A stretch of 21,278 nucleotides of DNA, from NCBI GenBank assembly GCA_049511115.1, contig JBEKYH010000020.1, forward strand, positions 1-21,278. Direction: 5' to 3'. This stretch comes from JBEKYH01 sp049511115 (GTDB lineage: Bacteria > Planctomycetota > Phycisphaerae > Tepidisphaerales > Tepidisphaeraceae). The position numbers were made by a program, and so were the translations under genes. The notes beneath the pieces are model-generated. The model was not told the DNA's origin. It saw only the letters and a program-made list of their open reading frames with translations, and did no database searches. Of the stretch, positions 1 through 6,681 are shown piece after piece (positions within the stretch are counted from its first letter, which is position 1; each line of letters starts with the position of its first letter).

Positions 1-686
1 CGCCGATTGATTTGGTGGATGCCCTCGAAATCCATTGTCCCATTTACTTGGTACTCCAAGGTGGAGAGCACGCCGTCTTTGAACGAGAAAACGGCCGAAC
101 CCGCCGTGTCGCGAATCTTTGTGGTAACCTGGTCAGTTCCTCTGTTCGCCCGGAAAGTGAGCAGTGACTTAACAGAGTCGTTGGCCAGGTCGCCCGAGTC
201 GTCGCCGTTGATCTGCTGCATGTTTGGGATATAGGTGACCAAATACCGGGCCAGTTCGGAGGGCGTTCTGAAATCGAAATTCTTGAGGATAAACTCCTCA
301 GGCGTTAATGGGCCTCGCCCGCCAGCGCCGGCCATGCCAGCGGGGACTACTTCAAAGTTCCATTTCCACCCTTCGCGAGTCTTTATCAGCACGTCATGAG
401 ACCGGGTGACAATGAGGTCGTAAATATCATTTGGCCATGCAAGTTCGAACGTCGTAAAGCCGTCCTTCTCGGTCTTTCCATCGACTGGCCCGCCGCCGTA
501 ATTACCGCCACCGCCGCCATAGTCGCGGCCGTCTTCAACGACATTGTTCACCGTTGTGGCCCAGCTATAGTTGGGGCTTGCCTCCAACTTTTTGATGGCG
601 GCGAGGACATCGTCCTTGGGGTCGGATTTGGCGATGCCGGAAATGGCAAAGGTTAAGGCGACGGCAAGAAGAAATTGGCGTTTCAT
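1..686 (-). CDS. Secreted hypothetical protein, 3' end cut off by the window
   Basis: The reading frame is open from ATG at 686 to the window edge (228 codons visible, no stop). The first 20 or so residues (MKRQFLLAVALTFAISGIAK) form a signal peptide: basic start, hydrophobic core, small residues before the likely cleavage site. The mature part starts with a helix (DDVLAAIKKLEASPNYSW), then a Gly-rich stretch, a 'DGKTEKDGFTTF' segment and a 'LTPEEFILKNFDF' segment. A GAGGG Shine-Dalgarno (complement of 693-697) sits 6 bases before the ATG, which fixes the start. The 'xxPNYSW' opening followed by a 'GKTEKDG' block resembles uncharacterised exported proteins I associate with Planctomycetota and Verrucomicrobiota. 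No catalytic motif is visible and I assign no function. The reading frame is certain; the family link is from memory. Confidence 0.85.
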   Translation of the reverse strand, partial: MKRQFLLAVALTFAISGIAKSDPKDDVLAAIKKLEASPNYSWATTVNNVVEDGRDYGGGGGNYGGGPVDGKTEKDGFTTFELAWPNDIYDLIVTRSHDVLIKTREGWKWNFEVVPAGMAGAGGRGPLTPEEFILKNFDFRTPSELARYLVTYIPNMQQINGDDSGDLANDSVKSLLTFRANRGTDQVTTKIRDTAGSAVFSFKDGVLSTLEYQVNGTMDFEGIHQINR

Positions 687-821
687 CGACTGCCCTCGCG
701 GGCACTGTAACGTGCGGAAAACCGAAAGGGAACCAAGAACTCGTCTTTTGAATGGGCAAAACGCCAATAATTTGACTTCTCATTAAATCGCGCGCTTCGG
801 GCGGCCTGCTTCGCGCGAATA

Positions 822-898
822 AGCGTAGGGCGTGGTTTGACACGCCTGTCCGATTCGTCGATTCACTCGCGCAAATTGGCGTGCGGAAGCACGCCCTA
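822..898. repeat. Palindromic intergenic repeat, GTAGGG type
   Basis: The left arm GTAGGGCGTGG...ACACGCC is answered by the right arm GGCGTGCGGAAGCACGCCCTAC after a spacer of about 32 bases. The outer arms pair as GTAGGGCGTG/CACGCCCTAC, and each half also holds a short local hairpin. The element ends in CTACATTT, as does the palindrome at 16861-16915, so they look like one family with diverged stems. A REP-like or miniature mobile origin is inferred. Confidence 0.6.
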
Positions 899-978
899 CA
901 TTTGGTCATTTTTTGGATAAGAGGGTGGCATGGAATTCAATCAGAATCCGCATAATCTATCCAAAGTCCGGCGAGTCA

Positions 979-987
979 TGCTAAACT
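979..987 (+). promoter_or_regulatory. Extended -10 box (TGCTAAACT) directly upstream of UPF0175 gene
   Basis: TGC plus TAAACT fits the extended -10 pattern TGnTAnnnT. It ends 6 bases before the ATG at 994, so the predicted transcription start falls at or next to the start codon. No Shine-Dalgarno sequence is present and no good -35 box is seen. A leaderless transcript is inferred. Confidence 0.4.
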
Positions 988-993
988 CCGCAC

Positions 994-1392
994 ATGACTT
1001 TGACTCTCCAACTTCCCGACGACATTGAGGCGATCCTGCGCCGCAACGTCGTTGGCGACCTTGCCGATTACGCGCGCGAGGCGCTCGCCGTCCAGCTTTA
1101 TCGCGATCGCAAGCTCACACACGGCCAGTTGCAGAAGTGGCTGGGTATTTCCAGCTTTGAAGCGGACACCATCTTGAAGAAGCATGGCGGCGTCGATGAA
1201 ATAACGCTGGAGGAGCTGGCCGCGCAGGTGGATGCATCTCGCCGGGTTCGCGGGAAAGCTCAGCCTTCAGCTAATGCGGTGCGCGCCAGGAACCACGATC
1301 TGGATTTCGCGTTTCGGAGCTGGGTCGAAGATGCCGAGTTCGACAAAACAATCGACGATCAGCGGCGGATCGACGCGGATTTGTGGAAGTGA
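994..1392 (+). CDS. UPF0175 family antitoxin-like protein with extended C-terminus (orphan)
   Basis: The 132-residue protein opens with MTLTLQLPDDIEAILRR and continues 'LADYAREALAVQLYRDRKLTHGQLQKWLGIS', the layout of the UPF0175 family: a short beta strand, helices and a degenerate helix-turn-helix. These proteins are usually paired with a downstream PIN-domain (DUF3368-type) toxin and are thought to bind DNA as antitoxins. Here no toxin follows: 62 bases on, the convergent helicase gene ends. UPF0175 proteins are generally about 80-100 residues. The extra tail (about residues 95-132, 'DLDFAFRSWVEDAEFDK...DADLWK') resembles the acidic, Trp-ending tails of other antitoxins and could bind a toxin, but that is inference. 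There is no Shine-Dalgarno; see the -10-like box just upstream. Confidence 0.8.
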   Translation: MTLTLQLPDDIEAILRRNVVGDLADYAREALAVQLYRDRKLTHGQLQKWLGISSFEADTILKKHGGVDEITLEELAAQVDASRRVRGKAQPSANAVRARNHDLDFAFRSWVEDAEFDKTIDDQRRIDADLWK

Positions 1393-1453
1393 AAATTGCG
1401 CCTCATTCCGCCGATTGTGCGGACATGAATTCAAATCGGCAAAGCTTGCGAAA

Positions 1454-2881
1454 TTACCGTCTCCTTTTATGCCTTCGCGTAATGGGAATCTTGCTCCCAA
1501 TCGTCCGCGGCGGGAGGGCCACCACCGGCGGCGCATCGCCCGGCGCGGCGGTCGTTCCATAGGCCCGCTCAAACCGGCTCGGCACGGGTTTGGCCGGCTG
1601 CTCGGGGGTTGATCCCGGCGGGAGGTCCGTCCAGTCGGCCGGCGGGGGCGATGCCTTGAACCCTTCCAGTTCGGCGGGGGGAATCATCATGTTGATGAGA
1701 TTTTCCACCTTGGTCAGCTCATCCCCCTGATCGCGGGTCACGAACGTGAAGGCTTTTCCCTTGGCGCCCATTCGCGCCGTCCGGCCGACGCGGTGGATGT
1801 AGACTTCGGGGTCGTCGGGGATGTCGTAGTTGATGATGTGGGAAATGTCGGCCACGTCGATGCCGCGGCTGGCCAGGTCCGTGGCGATGAGCACGTCAAA
1901 TTTGCCGCCGCGGAAGCTCTTCATCACGCGCTCGCGCTTGTTCTGGGCGAGGTTGCCGTGGATTTCGCGGCATTCGATGCCGTCGGCGTGCAGGCGCTTG
2001 GCGAGTTTTTCGGCGCCGCGCTTGGTGCGGGTGAAGACGATGGCCAGGTCGGGGCTTTCGCGCTCCAGCAGCATGCGCAGGAGGCGGTATTTGTCCCAGA
2101 TTTCCACGGGGAAATAATACTGCTCGACTTCCGAGACCATCGGCTTGTCGTCGGCGCCGGCGGCGGTCACCTTTTCAATCGGCTCGCGCATGTACTGGCG
2201 GGCGAGGCGCTCGATCTCGGGAGAAATCGTCGCCGAGACGAAAATGGTCTGGTGGCCGGAGACCGCGGCCGGAGCGGTGGAATCCGTCGCGGCCGGGGCA
2301 TCAGCCGCGCCTTCGGGCGGCGCGCCGCGCACGCCTTTGACGCGGGTGAGGATATTGCGGATATCGTCGCGGAAGCCGATGTCGAGCATGCGGTCGACTT
2401 CATCGAGTACGACGAAGCGAATATTGCGAAAGTCGATGATGCGACGATCGAGCAGGTCGATCACGCGGCCGGGCGTGCCGACGAGAATCTCCGGGCCGTG
2501 GCGGAGGAATTTCATCTGGGCCATGATCTTCTGGCCGCCAAAGACGCCGACGGAGCGGATGGGGGTGAATTGGCCCAAGCGCTGGATTTCGCTATCGACC
2601 TGGACCGCCAACTCGCGCGTGGGGACGAGGATAATGGCCTGCGTGGAGAGGCCCTTTTCGGCGCGCTGGAGGATGGGGATGCCAAAGGCGGCGGTCTTGC
2701 CGGTGCCGGTGCGCGCCTGGCCGAGCAGATCAACGCCGCTGAGGGCGCGGGGGATCAGCAGGGACTGGATTTCGCTGGGGGTGGTGAATTTCAACTCGGC
2801 CAAAGCCCGGAGAATGGACGGCCGCACGCCGAGGAGGGCGAAAGCGTCAGGCGTGGGCGGGTGTTCGGTTTTGTCAGTCAT
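1454..2881 (-). CDS. DEAD-box-type ATP-dependent RNA helicase (DEVD variant)
   Basis: From ATG at 2881 the product has 475 residues. All superfamily 2 DEAD-box motifs are in order: Q motif (about 12-39), motif I ARTGTGKT (56-63), Ia PTREL (87-91), Ib TPGR (136-139), II DEVD (160-163), III SAT (216-218), V ATDLASRGID (333-342) and VI HRVGRTAR (363-370). It should use ATP to unwind or remodel short RNA duplexes, as in ribosome assembly or mRNA turnover. Two features are unusual: motif II is DEVD rather than DEAD, and an Ala/Pro-rich insert of about 26 residues (184-209) lies between motifs II and III. The C-terminus is Pro-rich and ends RRHKRRR, a likely RNA-binding tail. The frame stays open to 3205, but that part is translated palindromic repeat, so I start at the Met before the Q motif. 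No Shine-Dalgarno is visible. Confidence 0.93.
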   Translation of the reverse strand: MTDKTEHPPTPDAFALLGVRPSILRALAELKFTTPSEIQSLLIPRALSGVDLLGQARTGTGKTAAFGIPILQRAEKGLSTQAIILVPTRELAVQVDSEIQRLGQFTPIRSVGVFGGQKIMAQMKFLRHGPEILVGTPGRVIDLLDRRIIDFRNIRFVVLDEVDRMLDIGFRDDIRNILTRVKGVRGAPPEGAADAPAATDSTAPAAVSGHQTIFVSATISPEIERLARQYMREPIEKVTAAGADDKPMVSEVEQYYFPVEIWDKYRLLRMLLERESPDLAIVFTRTKRGAEKLAKRLHADGIECREIHGNLAQNKRERVMKSFRGGKFDVLIATDLASRGIDVADISHIINYDIPDDPEVYIHRVGRTARMGAKGKAFTFVTRDQGDELTKVENLINMMIPPAELEGFKASPPPADWTDLPPGSTPEQPAKPVPSRFERAYGTTAAPGDAPPVVALPPRTIGSKIPITRRHKRRR

Positions 2882-3258
2882 GGAGGGAGGGAATTGTACG
2901 GATTTTGTGCGGGAATGGAACGACGTGGCGGCGCGTGCTTGAATTTCGCTGCAATTGGCGGAAGAGGGCTTTTTGGTTCGCGGGGGGAGGTATGAACGCC
3001 GAGGCACGGAGGCGCAGAGGAAGAAAAAGCGGAGAAAGACAAATCTGATTATGAATTTGAATTGGATTTTCTCGTCTTTCCTACCTCGGCGCCTCTGCGT
3101 CTCAGCATTCATTTTCCCGTCTTCATCTCTTTTTAAGGTAGCTCGACGGTATACTGCAACGTTGGCGGCTAAAAAGAGGGCGGCTGTGTCAACAAACGGC
3201 CGCACTGATTGTCCTTAATAGAGCAGGCCTTCGATTAACCCTTAACCGGCGTCTACTC
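2882..3258. other. Intergenic region between divergent helicase and spermidine-synthase-like genes
   Basis: This 377-base region holds the palindromic repeat at 2992-3115 and must contain both divergent promoters. I found no convincing -35/-10 pair and no Shine-Dalgarno before the ATG at 3259. The frame open from 2881 to 3205 on the minus strand passes straight through the repeat and is not a credible N-terminus. Confidence 0.55.
2992..3115. repeat. Dispersed palindromic repeat, 'NAEAQRR' type, copy 1 (both arms)
   Basis: The left arm (2992-3023) reads ATGAACGCCGAGGCACGGAG and continues GCGCAGAGGAAG. The right arm (about 3079-3112) is its near reverse complement, ending TCTGCGTCTCAGCATTCAT. 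The AT-rich centre of about 55 bases is not shared with the copy at 19455-19566. Translation gives peptides of the MNAEAQRRRG kind from either side, a hallmark of repeats often mis-annotated as proteins in Planctomycetota and Verrucomicrobiota. Function is unknown; a miniature mobile or REP-like origin is inferred. Confidence 0.75.
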
Positions 3259-5859
3259 ATGAACCCAGTTTCGACTGCGCGTCCGTCCCCGCGATTTTTG
3301 CCTTTGCTTCTGGTCCTGTTCGTCGGGAGCGGATGCGCCGCCCTGATTTACGAGATCGTCTGGCTGCAATTGCTTCAGCTTATTATCGGGTCCACCGCGA
3401 TTTCCGTGGGCGTGTTGCTGGGAACGTTCATGGGCGGCATGTGCCTGGGGAGTCTGCTCCTGCCGCGGCTGATCTCCAGCAAGTGGCATCCGCTGCGGGT
3501 CTACGCGACGCTGGAATTCCTGATTGGCATCATGGGATTGCTCGTGTTGACGGTGATGCCGTGGGTCTCTGACGCCTACACCGCCTATGCGGGCGCGGGA
3601 TGGATGGGGCTGATTCTGCGCGGGCTGGTGGCGGGAATATGCCTGCTGCCGCCGACGCTGCTGATGGGGGCGACGCTGCCGGCCATCGCGCGGTGGGTGC
3701 AAACCACGCGCGAGGGAGTTTCCTGGCTGGGGTTCTTTTACGGTGGGAATATCGTCGGCGCCGTCTTCGGGTGCCTTTTGGCGGGGTTTTACCTTCTGCG
3801 CGTGTATGACATGGCGGTGGCGACGCACGTCGCGGTGGTGGTGAATTTCACGGTGGCGGCGGCGGCGCAGGTGTTTGCCCTGGTTTGTCCTTATCGGCGG
3901 GCAGAACCGGCCGCCGCGCCGCGCTCGCGCGAAGAACGGGCCATTGCCAAATCGGCGGCGTCGCTGGATTGGTCGGTTTATGTGACCATCGCCCTGTCTG
4001 GCTTCACCGGGCTGGCGGCGGAAGTCGTCTGGACGCGACTGCTTTCGCTGATGCTGGGGATGACGGTTTACGCCTTTTCTAACATTCTCGCGGTCTTTCT
4101 TATCGGACTGGGGATCGGCAGCAGCCTGGGGGCGATGATCGGGCGCATGGTCGAACGGCCGCGCTTGGCGCTGGGAATGTGCCAAATCCTGTTGGCCGGC
4201 GCGTGCGCCTGGGCCGCTTACAACATCACCTATTCGCTTCCCTATTGGCCGGTGCTTCCTTCGCTGGCAATCAGCCCCTGGTATACATTCCAGCTTGACC
4301 TGGCGCGGTGCTTCTGGGTGGTGCTGCCGGGGGCGCTGCTGTGGGGGGCGAGCTTTCCGCTGGCCCTGGCGTCGATTGCCGACCGGGACCAGGATTCGGG
4401 GCAGCTTGTCGGATCGGTCTACGCCGCCAACACCGTGGGGGCGATCTTTGGCGCTTTGCTATTCAGCATGATCATTATCCCGCGCCTGGGAACCCAAGGG
4501 GCGCAGCAAATCCTGGTCGCCGTGTGCGCGTTCTCGGCGTTGTTTATGCTGGTCCCCGTCTGCATCCAAGGGTGGCGGGCGAATCAGGCTGATCCGGCGC
4601 ATCGGCCGCTGACGGGGCCGTTGTCGGGGACGATCGGAATCCTCGCCGCGCTCGTTCTTGTGACGGGCATGATTTGCTACATCGCACCGGTGCCGTGGGT
4701 CGCGGTGGCGTTTGGGCGGTTTTCGGCTGATCCCGATACGACCAATGTTCCCGACCGGACGAGTCTGTATGTCGGCGAGGGGATGAATGTCTCCGTTGCC
4801 GTCACGCAGCTTGGCGATTACCGCTATTTCCACGGCGCGGGAAAGGTGCAGGCCTCAAGCTGGCCGCAGGACATGCACCTGCAGCGGATGCTGGGGCATT
4901 TGTCGGCGCTGATCGCCAAAAAGAATGAAAACGTGCTGGTGGTCGCGTGCGGAGCGGGCGTGACAGCCGGGTCGTTTGTGCCCTATCCGACGGTCAAGCA
5001 CATCACCATCTGCGACATTGAAAGCCTGGTGCCGCAGAACGTGGCCCAGAAATACTTCTCCAAGGAAAACTACGGCGTCGTGGTTGATCCGCGCACGCAC
5101 GTCGTTATCGACGACGGCCGGCATTTCATCCGCACCACCAAGGATAAGTTCGACATCATCACTTCCGACCCGATCGATCCGTGGGTGAAAGGATGCGCCG
5201 CCCTTAACACGGTCGAGTATTACCAGATGTGCAAGCAGCACCTCAATCCCGGCGGCGTGGTGAGCCTGTGGATTCCGCTGTATGAGAGCAAGCTGGAGTC
5301 GGCCAAGAGCTTGATTACCACCTTCTTCCAGGTTTTCCCCAACGGGTACATTTTCAGCAACGACATCAAGGGCGAAGGTTACGACGCGGTCCTCCTCGGC
5401 CAAGCCGACCCGGGTCCGATTGATATTGACAAGATGGAGACGCTGCTGGAACAGCCTGAGTATGCCAAGGTGAAACAGTCGCTCATGGATGTCGGGTTTG
5501 GAACAACGTCGGGCGCGTCTCCCGCCGTTGAATTGCTGGCCACCTTCGCGGGCCACGCGCCCGATCTGCAAGGCTGGATGAAGTCCACGATTGATAACGG
5601 CGACATCAACACCGACAGCAATCTCCGCCTGCAATATCTCGCCGGCATGTGGCTGAACAATTACGAGCAGACGGCAATTTTGCAGGACATGCTGAAATAT
5701 TATCGCTTCCCGCGCGAGCAGTTTGCCGGCACTGGGGACGAGATCGATTCACTGCAACATACGCTGGAGGATGAAGGCCGAGCGCGGTTTGTACAGACGG
5801 GGCCAAAGGCGGATCAGGGAGCGAATGCGCCGGCGGTGGCGAGTTTGGCAAAGCCGTGA
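3259..5859 (+). CDS. Fused multi-pass membrane protein / spermidine synthase-like methyltransferase-fold protein
   Basis: The 866-residue product has two parts. Residues 1 to about 480 contain a dozen or so hydrophobic segments in two halves, each opening with the repeated theme 'SGCAALIYEIVW' / 'SGFTGLAAEVVWTRLL' typical of MFS-like proteins fused to polyamine synthases. Residues from about 490 to 720 resemble the spermidine synthase Rossmann fold: glycine-rich VLVVACGAGVTAG near 558, VIDDGRHFI near 616, TSDPIDPW near 635, and 'CKQHLNPGGVVSLWIP' after it. Polyamine synthases transfer an aminopropyl group from decarboxylated S-adenosylmethionine. For these long fusions the true substrate is generally unproven, so I give no symbol. 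The ATG at 3259 immediately precedes the first membrane segment. No Shine-Dalgarno is seen. The gene converges on the glycosidase remnant. Confidence 0.85.
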   Translation: MNPVSTARPSPRFLPLLLVLFVGSGCAALIYEIVWLQLLQLIIGSTAISVGVLLGTFMGGMCLGSLLLPRLISSKWHPLRVYATLEFLIGIMGLLVLTVMPWVSDAYTAYAGAGWMGLILRGLVAGICLLPPTLLMGATLPAIARWVQTTREGVSWLGFFYGGNIVGAVFGCLLAGFYLLRVYDMAVATHVAVVVNFTVAAAAQVFALVCPYRRAEPAAAPRSREERAIAKSAASLDWSVYVTIALSGFTGLAAEVVWTRLLSLMLGMTVYAFSNILAVFLIGLGIGSSLGAMIGRMVERPRLALGMCQILLAGACAWAAYNITYSLPYWPVLPSLAISPWYTFQLDLARCFWVVLPGALLWGASFPLALASIADRDQDSGQLVGSVYAANTVGAIFGALLFSMIIIPRLGTQGAQQILVAVCAFSALFMLVPVCIQGWRANQADPAHRPLTGPLSGTIGILAALVLVTGMICYIAPVPWVAVAFGRFSADPDTTNVPDRTSLYVGEGMNVSVAVTQLGDYRYFHGAGKVQASSWPQDMHLQRMLGHLSALIAKKNENVLVVACGAGVTAGSFVPYPTVKHITICDIESLVPQNVAQKYFSKENYGVVVDPRTHVVIDDGRHFIRTTKDKFDIITSDPIDPWVKGCAALNTVEYYQMCKQHLNPGGVVSLWIPLYESKLESAKSLITTFFQVFPNGYIFSNDIKGEGYDAVLLGQADPGPIDIDKMETLLEQPEYAKVKQSLMDVGFGTTSGASPAVELLATFAGHAPDLQGWMKSTIDNGDINTDSNLRLQYLAGMWLNNYEQTAILQDMLKYYRFPREQFAGTGDEIDSLQHTLEDEGRARFVQTGPKADQGANAPAVASLAKP

Positions 5860-5866
5860 ACTGTGC

Positions 5867-5925
5867 CGGGCGGTCGCCCGACGGAAGGGGGCATCGTGAA
5901 TTGACAGGCCAGTGGCGGACTGGCC
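5867..5925. terminator. Hairpins between two convergent genes
   Basis: Two small inverted repeats fill the gap after the stop at 5859. CGGGCG-GT-CGCCCG is at 5867-5880. GGCCAGT-(5 bases)-ACTGGCC is at 5907-5925 and abuts the TAG stop of the minus-strand gene. Neither has a clear U-run, so they may be rho-independent-like terminators acting both ways or small REP-type repeats. Confidence 0.4.
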
Positions 5926-6288
5926 CTACGGCAACGCCGCCTCCACCTTCTCTGGCGGTTTAACATCGATCGTCAGGTCCGCGCCGGCAAGGTCCGGGCT
6001 GCTTGCGGTGAGGTGAATTGTTCCCGTTTCGTTGGTCGCCTGCACGATCGCCAGGGCGAGGCCGTTGAAGTCGGGAGCTTGCGCGTTTGCCGGATCTCCC
6101 AGGGCGAACTTCCATCCAAAATCCATCGAAAACACCTGCCGCACGGCGTCGCTTTGAGTTGTCGCCGCATCCGCGGCGCGGACCGGAGCGGGTCCGATTA
6201 TGAGCGCTGCGCAAAGCGGCATAATCGTCACAAACCATAAATCGCGGCGCGCCAAAGACCGATATTTGGTTTTGATGGGGTTGGTCAT
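5926..6288 (-). pseudogene. Remnant of a secreted glycoside hydrolase family 2 (beta-galactosidase-like) gene with its middle deleted
   Basis: The 120-residue frame begins with a signal-peptide-like stretch (hydrophobic core about 19-33, ending APVRAAD). It continues FSMDFGWKFALGDPANAQAPDF (53-74), which matches how GH2 beta-galactosidases open their N-terminal sugar-binding domain ('xxDxGWKFxLGD'). Directly after, from about residue 75, comes GLALAIVQATNETGTIHLTA ... LTIDV, which looks like the final Ig-like domain of the same family ('GLALVIVQ..xxGTIxLTA'). The hundreds of residues that should lie between, including the catalytic barrel, are absent. The simplest reading is an in-frame internal deletion with the junction near 6065-6070. 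The product would be inactive. If it is not a fossil, it is a small secreted protein of unknown role. Confidence 0.65.
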
Positions 6289-6403
6289 GCCTAAATCTTA
6301 CCGTGAAGTACAGCGGTATTGAATTTGCGTGTGTGAATTAGGCAACATTGAGCGACAGGAAGGCGCTCCGCACGATTTTGACGAAAAATCGGGAAATGAC
6401 GGA

Positions 6404-6431
6404 TTGACAATTGGGGGCAATGTTCTCTAAT
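6404..6431 (+). promoter_or_regulatory. Sigma-70-like promoter, TTGACA-16-TCTAAT
   Basis: A perfect -35 (TTGACA, 6404-6409) and a 5/6 -10 (TCTAAT, 6426-6431) are separated by 16 bases. Transcription would start near 6438, about 245 bases before the glycosyltransferase ATG, leaving a long untranslated leader. Confidence 0.5.
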
Positions 6432-6532
6432 TTGCCGCCTGTATGGCGTGTGCTGGCCTATGATCGCCCGTCGGCCGGCAAATCCGCTTGACAAGGTGTG
6501 TAGAATCGCTCGGAAGCGCATCGTGGGGTGCG

Positions 6533-6554
6533 AAAACGGGCCGACCGGTTTTTT
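6533..6554 (+). terminator. Terminator-like imperfect stem with U-run in the leader
   Basis: AAAACGG and CCGGTTTT flank a short loop and pair with one bulged G, ending in six T's. The stem is weak. If real, it would end a transcript of roughly 115 bases started at the 6404 promoter, either as a small RNA or as an attenuator before the glycosyltransferase gene. Confidence 0.3.
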
Positions 6555-6637
6555 CCGACTAGTTTTTAGGCGAGCGGCACTTATGTGATTGCCGTGGGCT
6601 GGTAATGCGGGCGGTTTGTAGCACATGAACCGAGCAT

Positions 6638-6657
6638 GCCGGGTATAATGACCCGGC
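6638..6657 (+). promoter_or_regulatory. Perfect inverted repeat enclosing a TATAAT -10 box
   Basis: GCCGGGTATAATGACCCGGC has a 7-base perfect arm on each side of a 6-base centre. A consensus -10 (TATAAT, 6644-6649) straddles its left arm and centre. Transcription would start near 6656, about 26 bases before the ATG at 6682. A -35 at normal spacing is not evident, which fits an activator- or repressor-controlled promoter. The binding protein is unknown. Confidence 0.4.
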
Positions 6658-6681
6658 TGTCGGAGTAAAGGTGTACGGGTT

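Larger units (their letters stand above)
687..993. other. Gene-free stretch between divergent genes
   Basis: This 307-base region separates the secreted protein (minus) from the UPF0175 gene (plus). It should hold both promoters. The only clear structure is the palindromic repeat at about 822-898. The right end contains a TGnTAnnnT box at 979-987 just before the UPF0175 start. Short open frames here show no plausible start signals or recognisable protein character, and I see no RNA gene. Confidence 0.6.
6289..6681. other. Long leader/intergenic region upstream of the glycosyltransferase
   Basis: This 393-base region has no credible gene. It contains a good sigma-70-like promoter (6404-6431), a terminator-like U-run structure (6533-6554) and a palindrome wrapped around a perfect TATAAT (6638-6657). 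Together these suggest two start sites and possibly a short leader RNA. Confidence 0.5.

Noticed and set aside
1389..1562. Frame starting GTG next to the UPF0175 stop, as a possible missing toxin
   Set aside because: It encodes no PIN-like acidic motifs and overlaps the 3' end of the helicase gene; it does not look like a toxin.
1793..2995. A 400-codon open frame on the plus strand opposite the helicase
   Set aside because: It is rich in Ala, Gly, Asp and Val, has no family resemblance, and mirrors a helicase with every motif intact. It is a GC-driven shadow.
2882..3205. Upstream extension of the helicase frame by 108 codons
   Set aside because: The added residues translate the palindromic repeat (MNAETQRR... 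and LCASVPRR) and unrelated spacer; the helicase Q-motif region begins after the Met at 2881.
3253..4185. A 310-codon minus-strand frame opposite the spermidine-synthase-like gene
   Set aside because: Extremely rich in Gln, Arg, His and Pro with no domain; it is the antisense of membrane-segment codons.
6488..6506. TTGACA followed by TAGAAT in the glycosyltransferase leader as a second promoter
   Set aside because: The boxes are only 7 bases apart, too close for a sigma-70 promoter.
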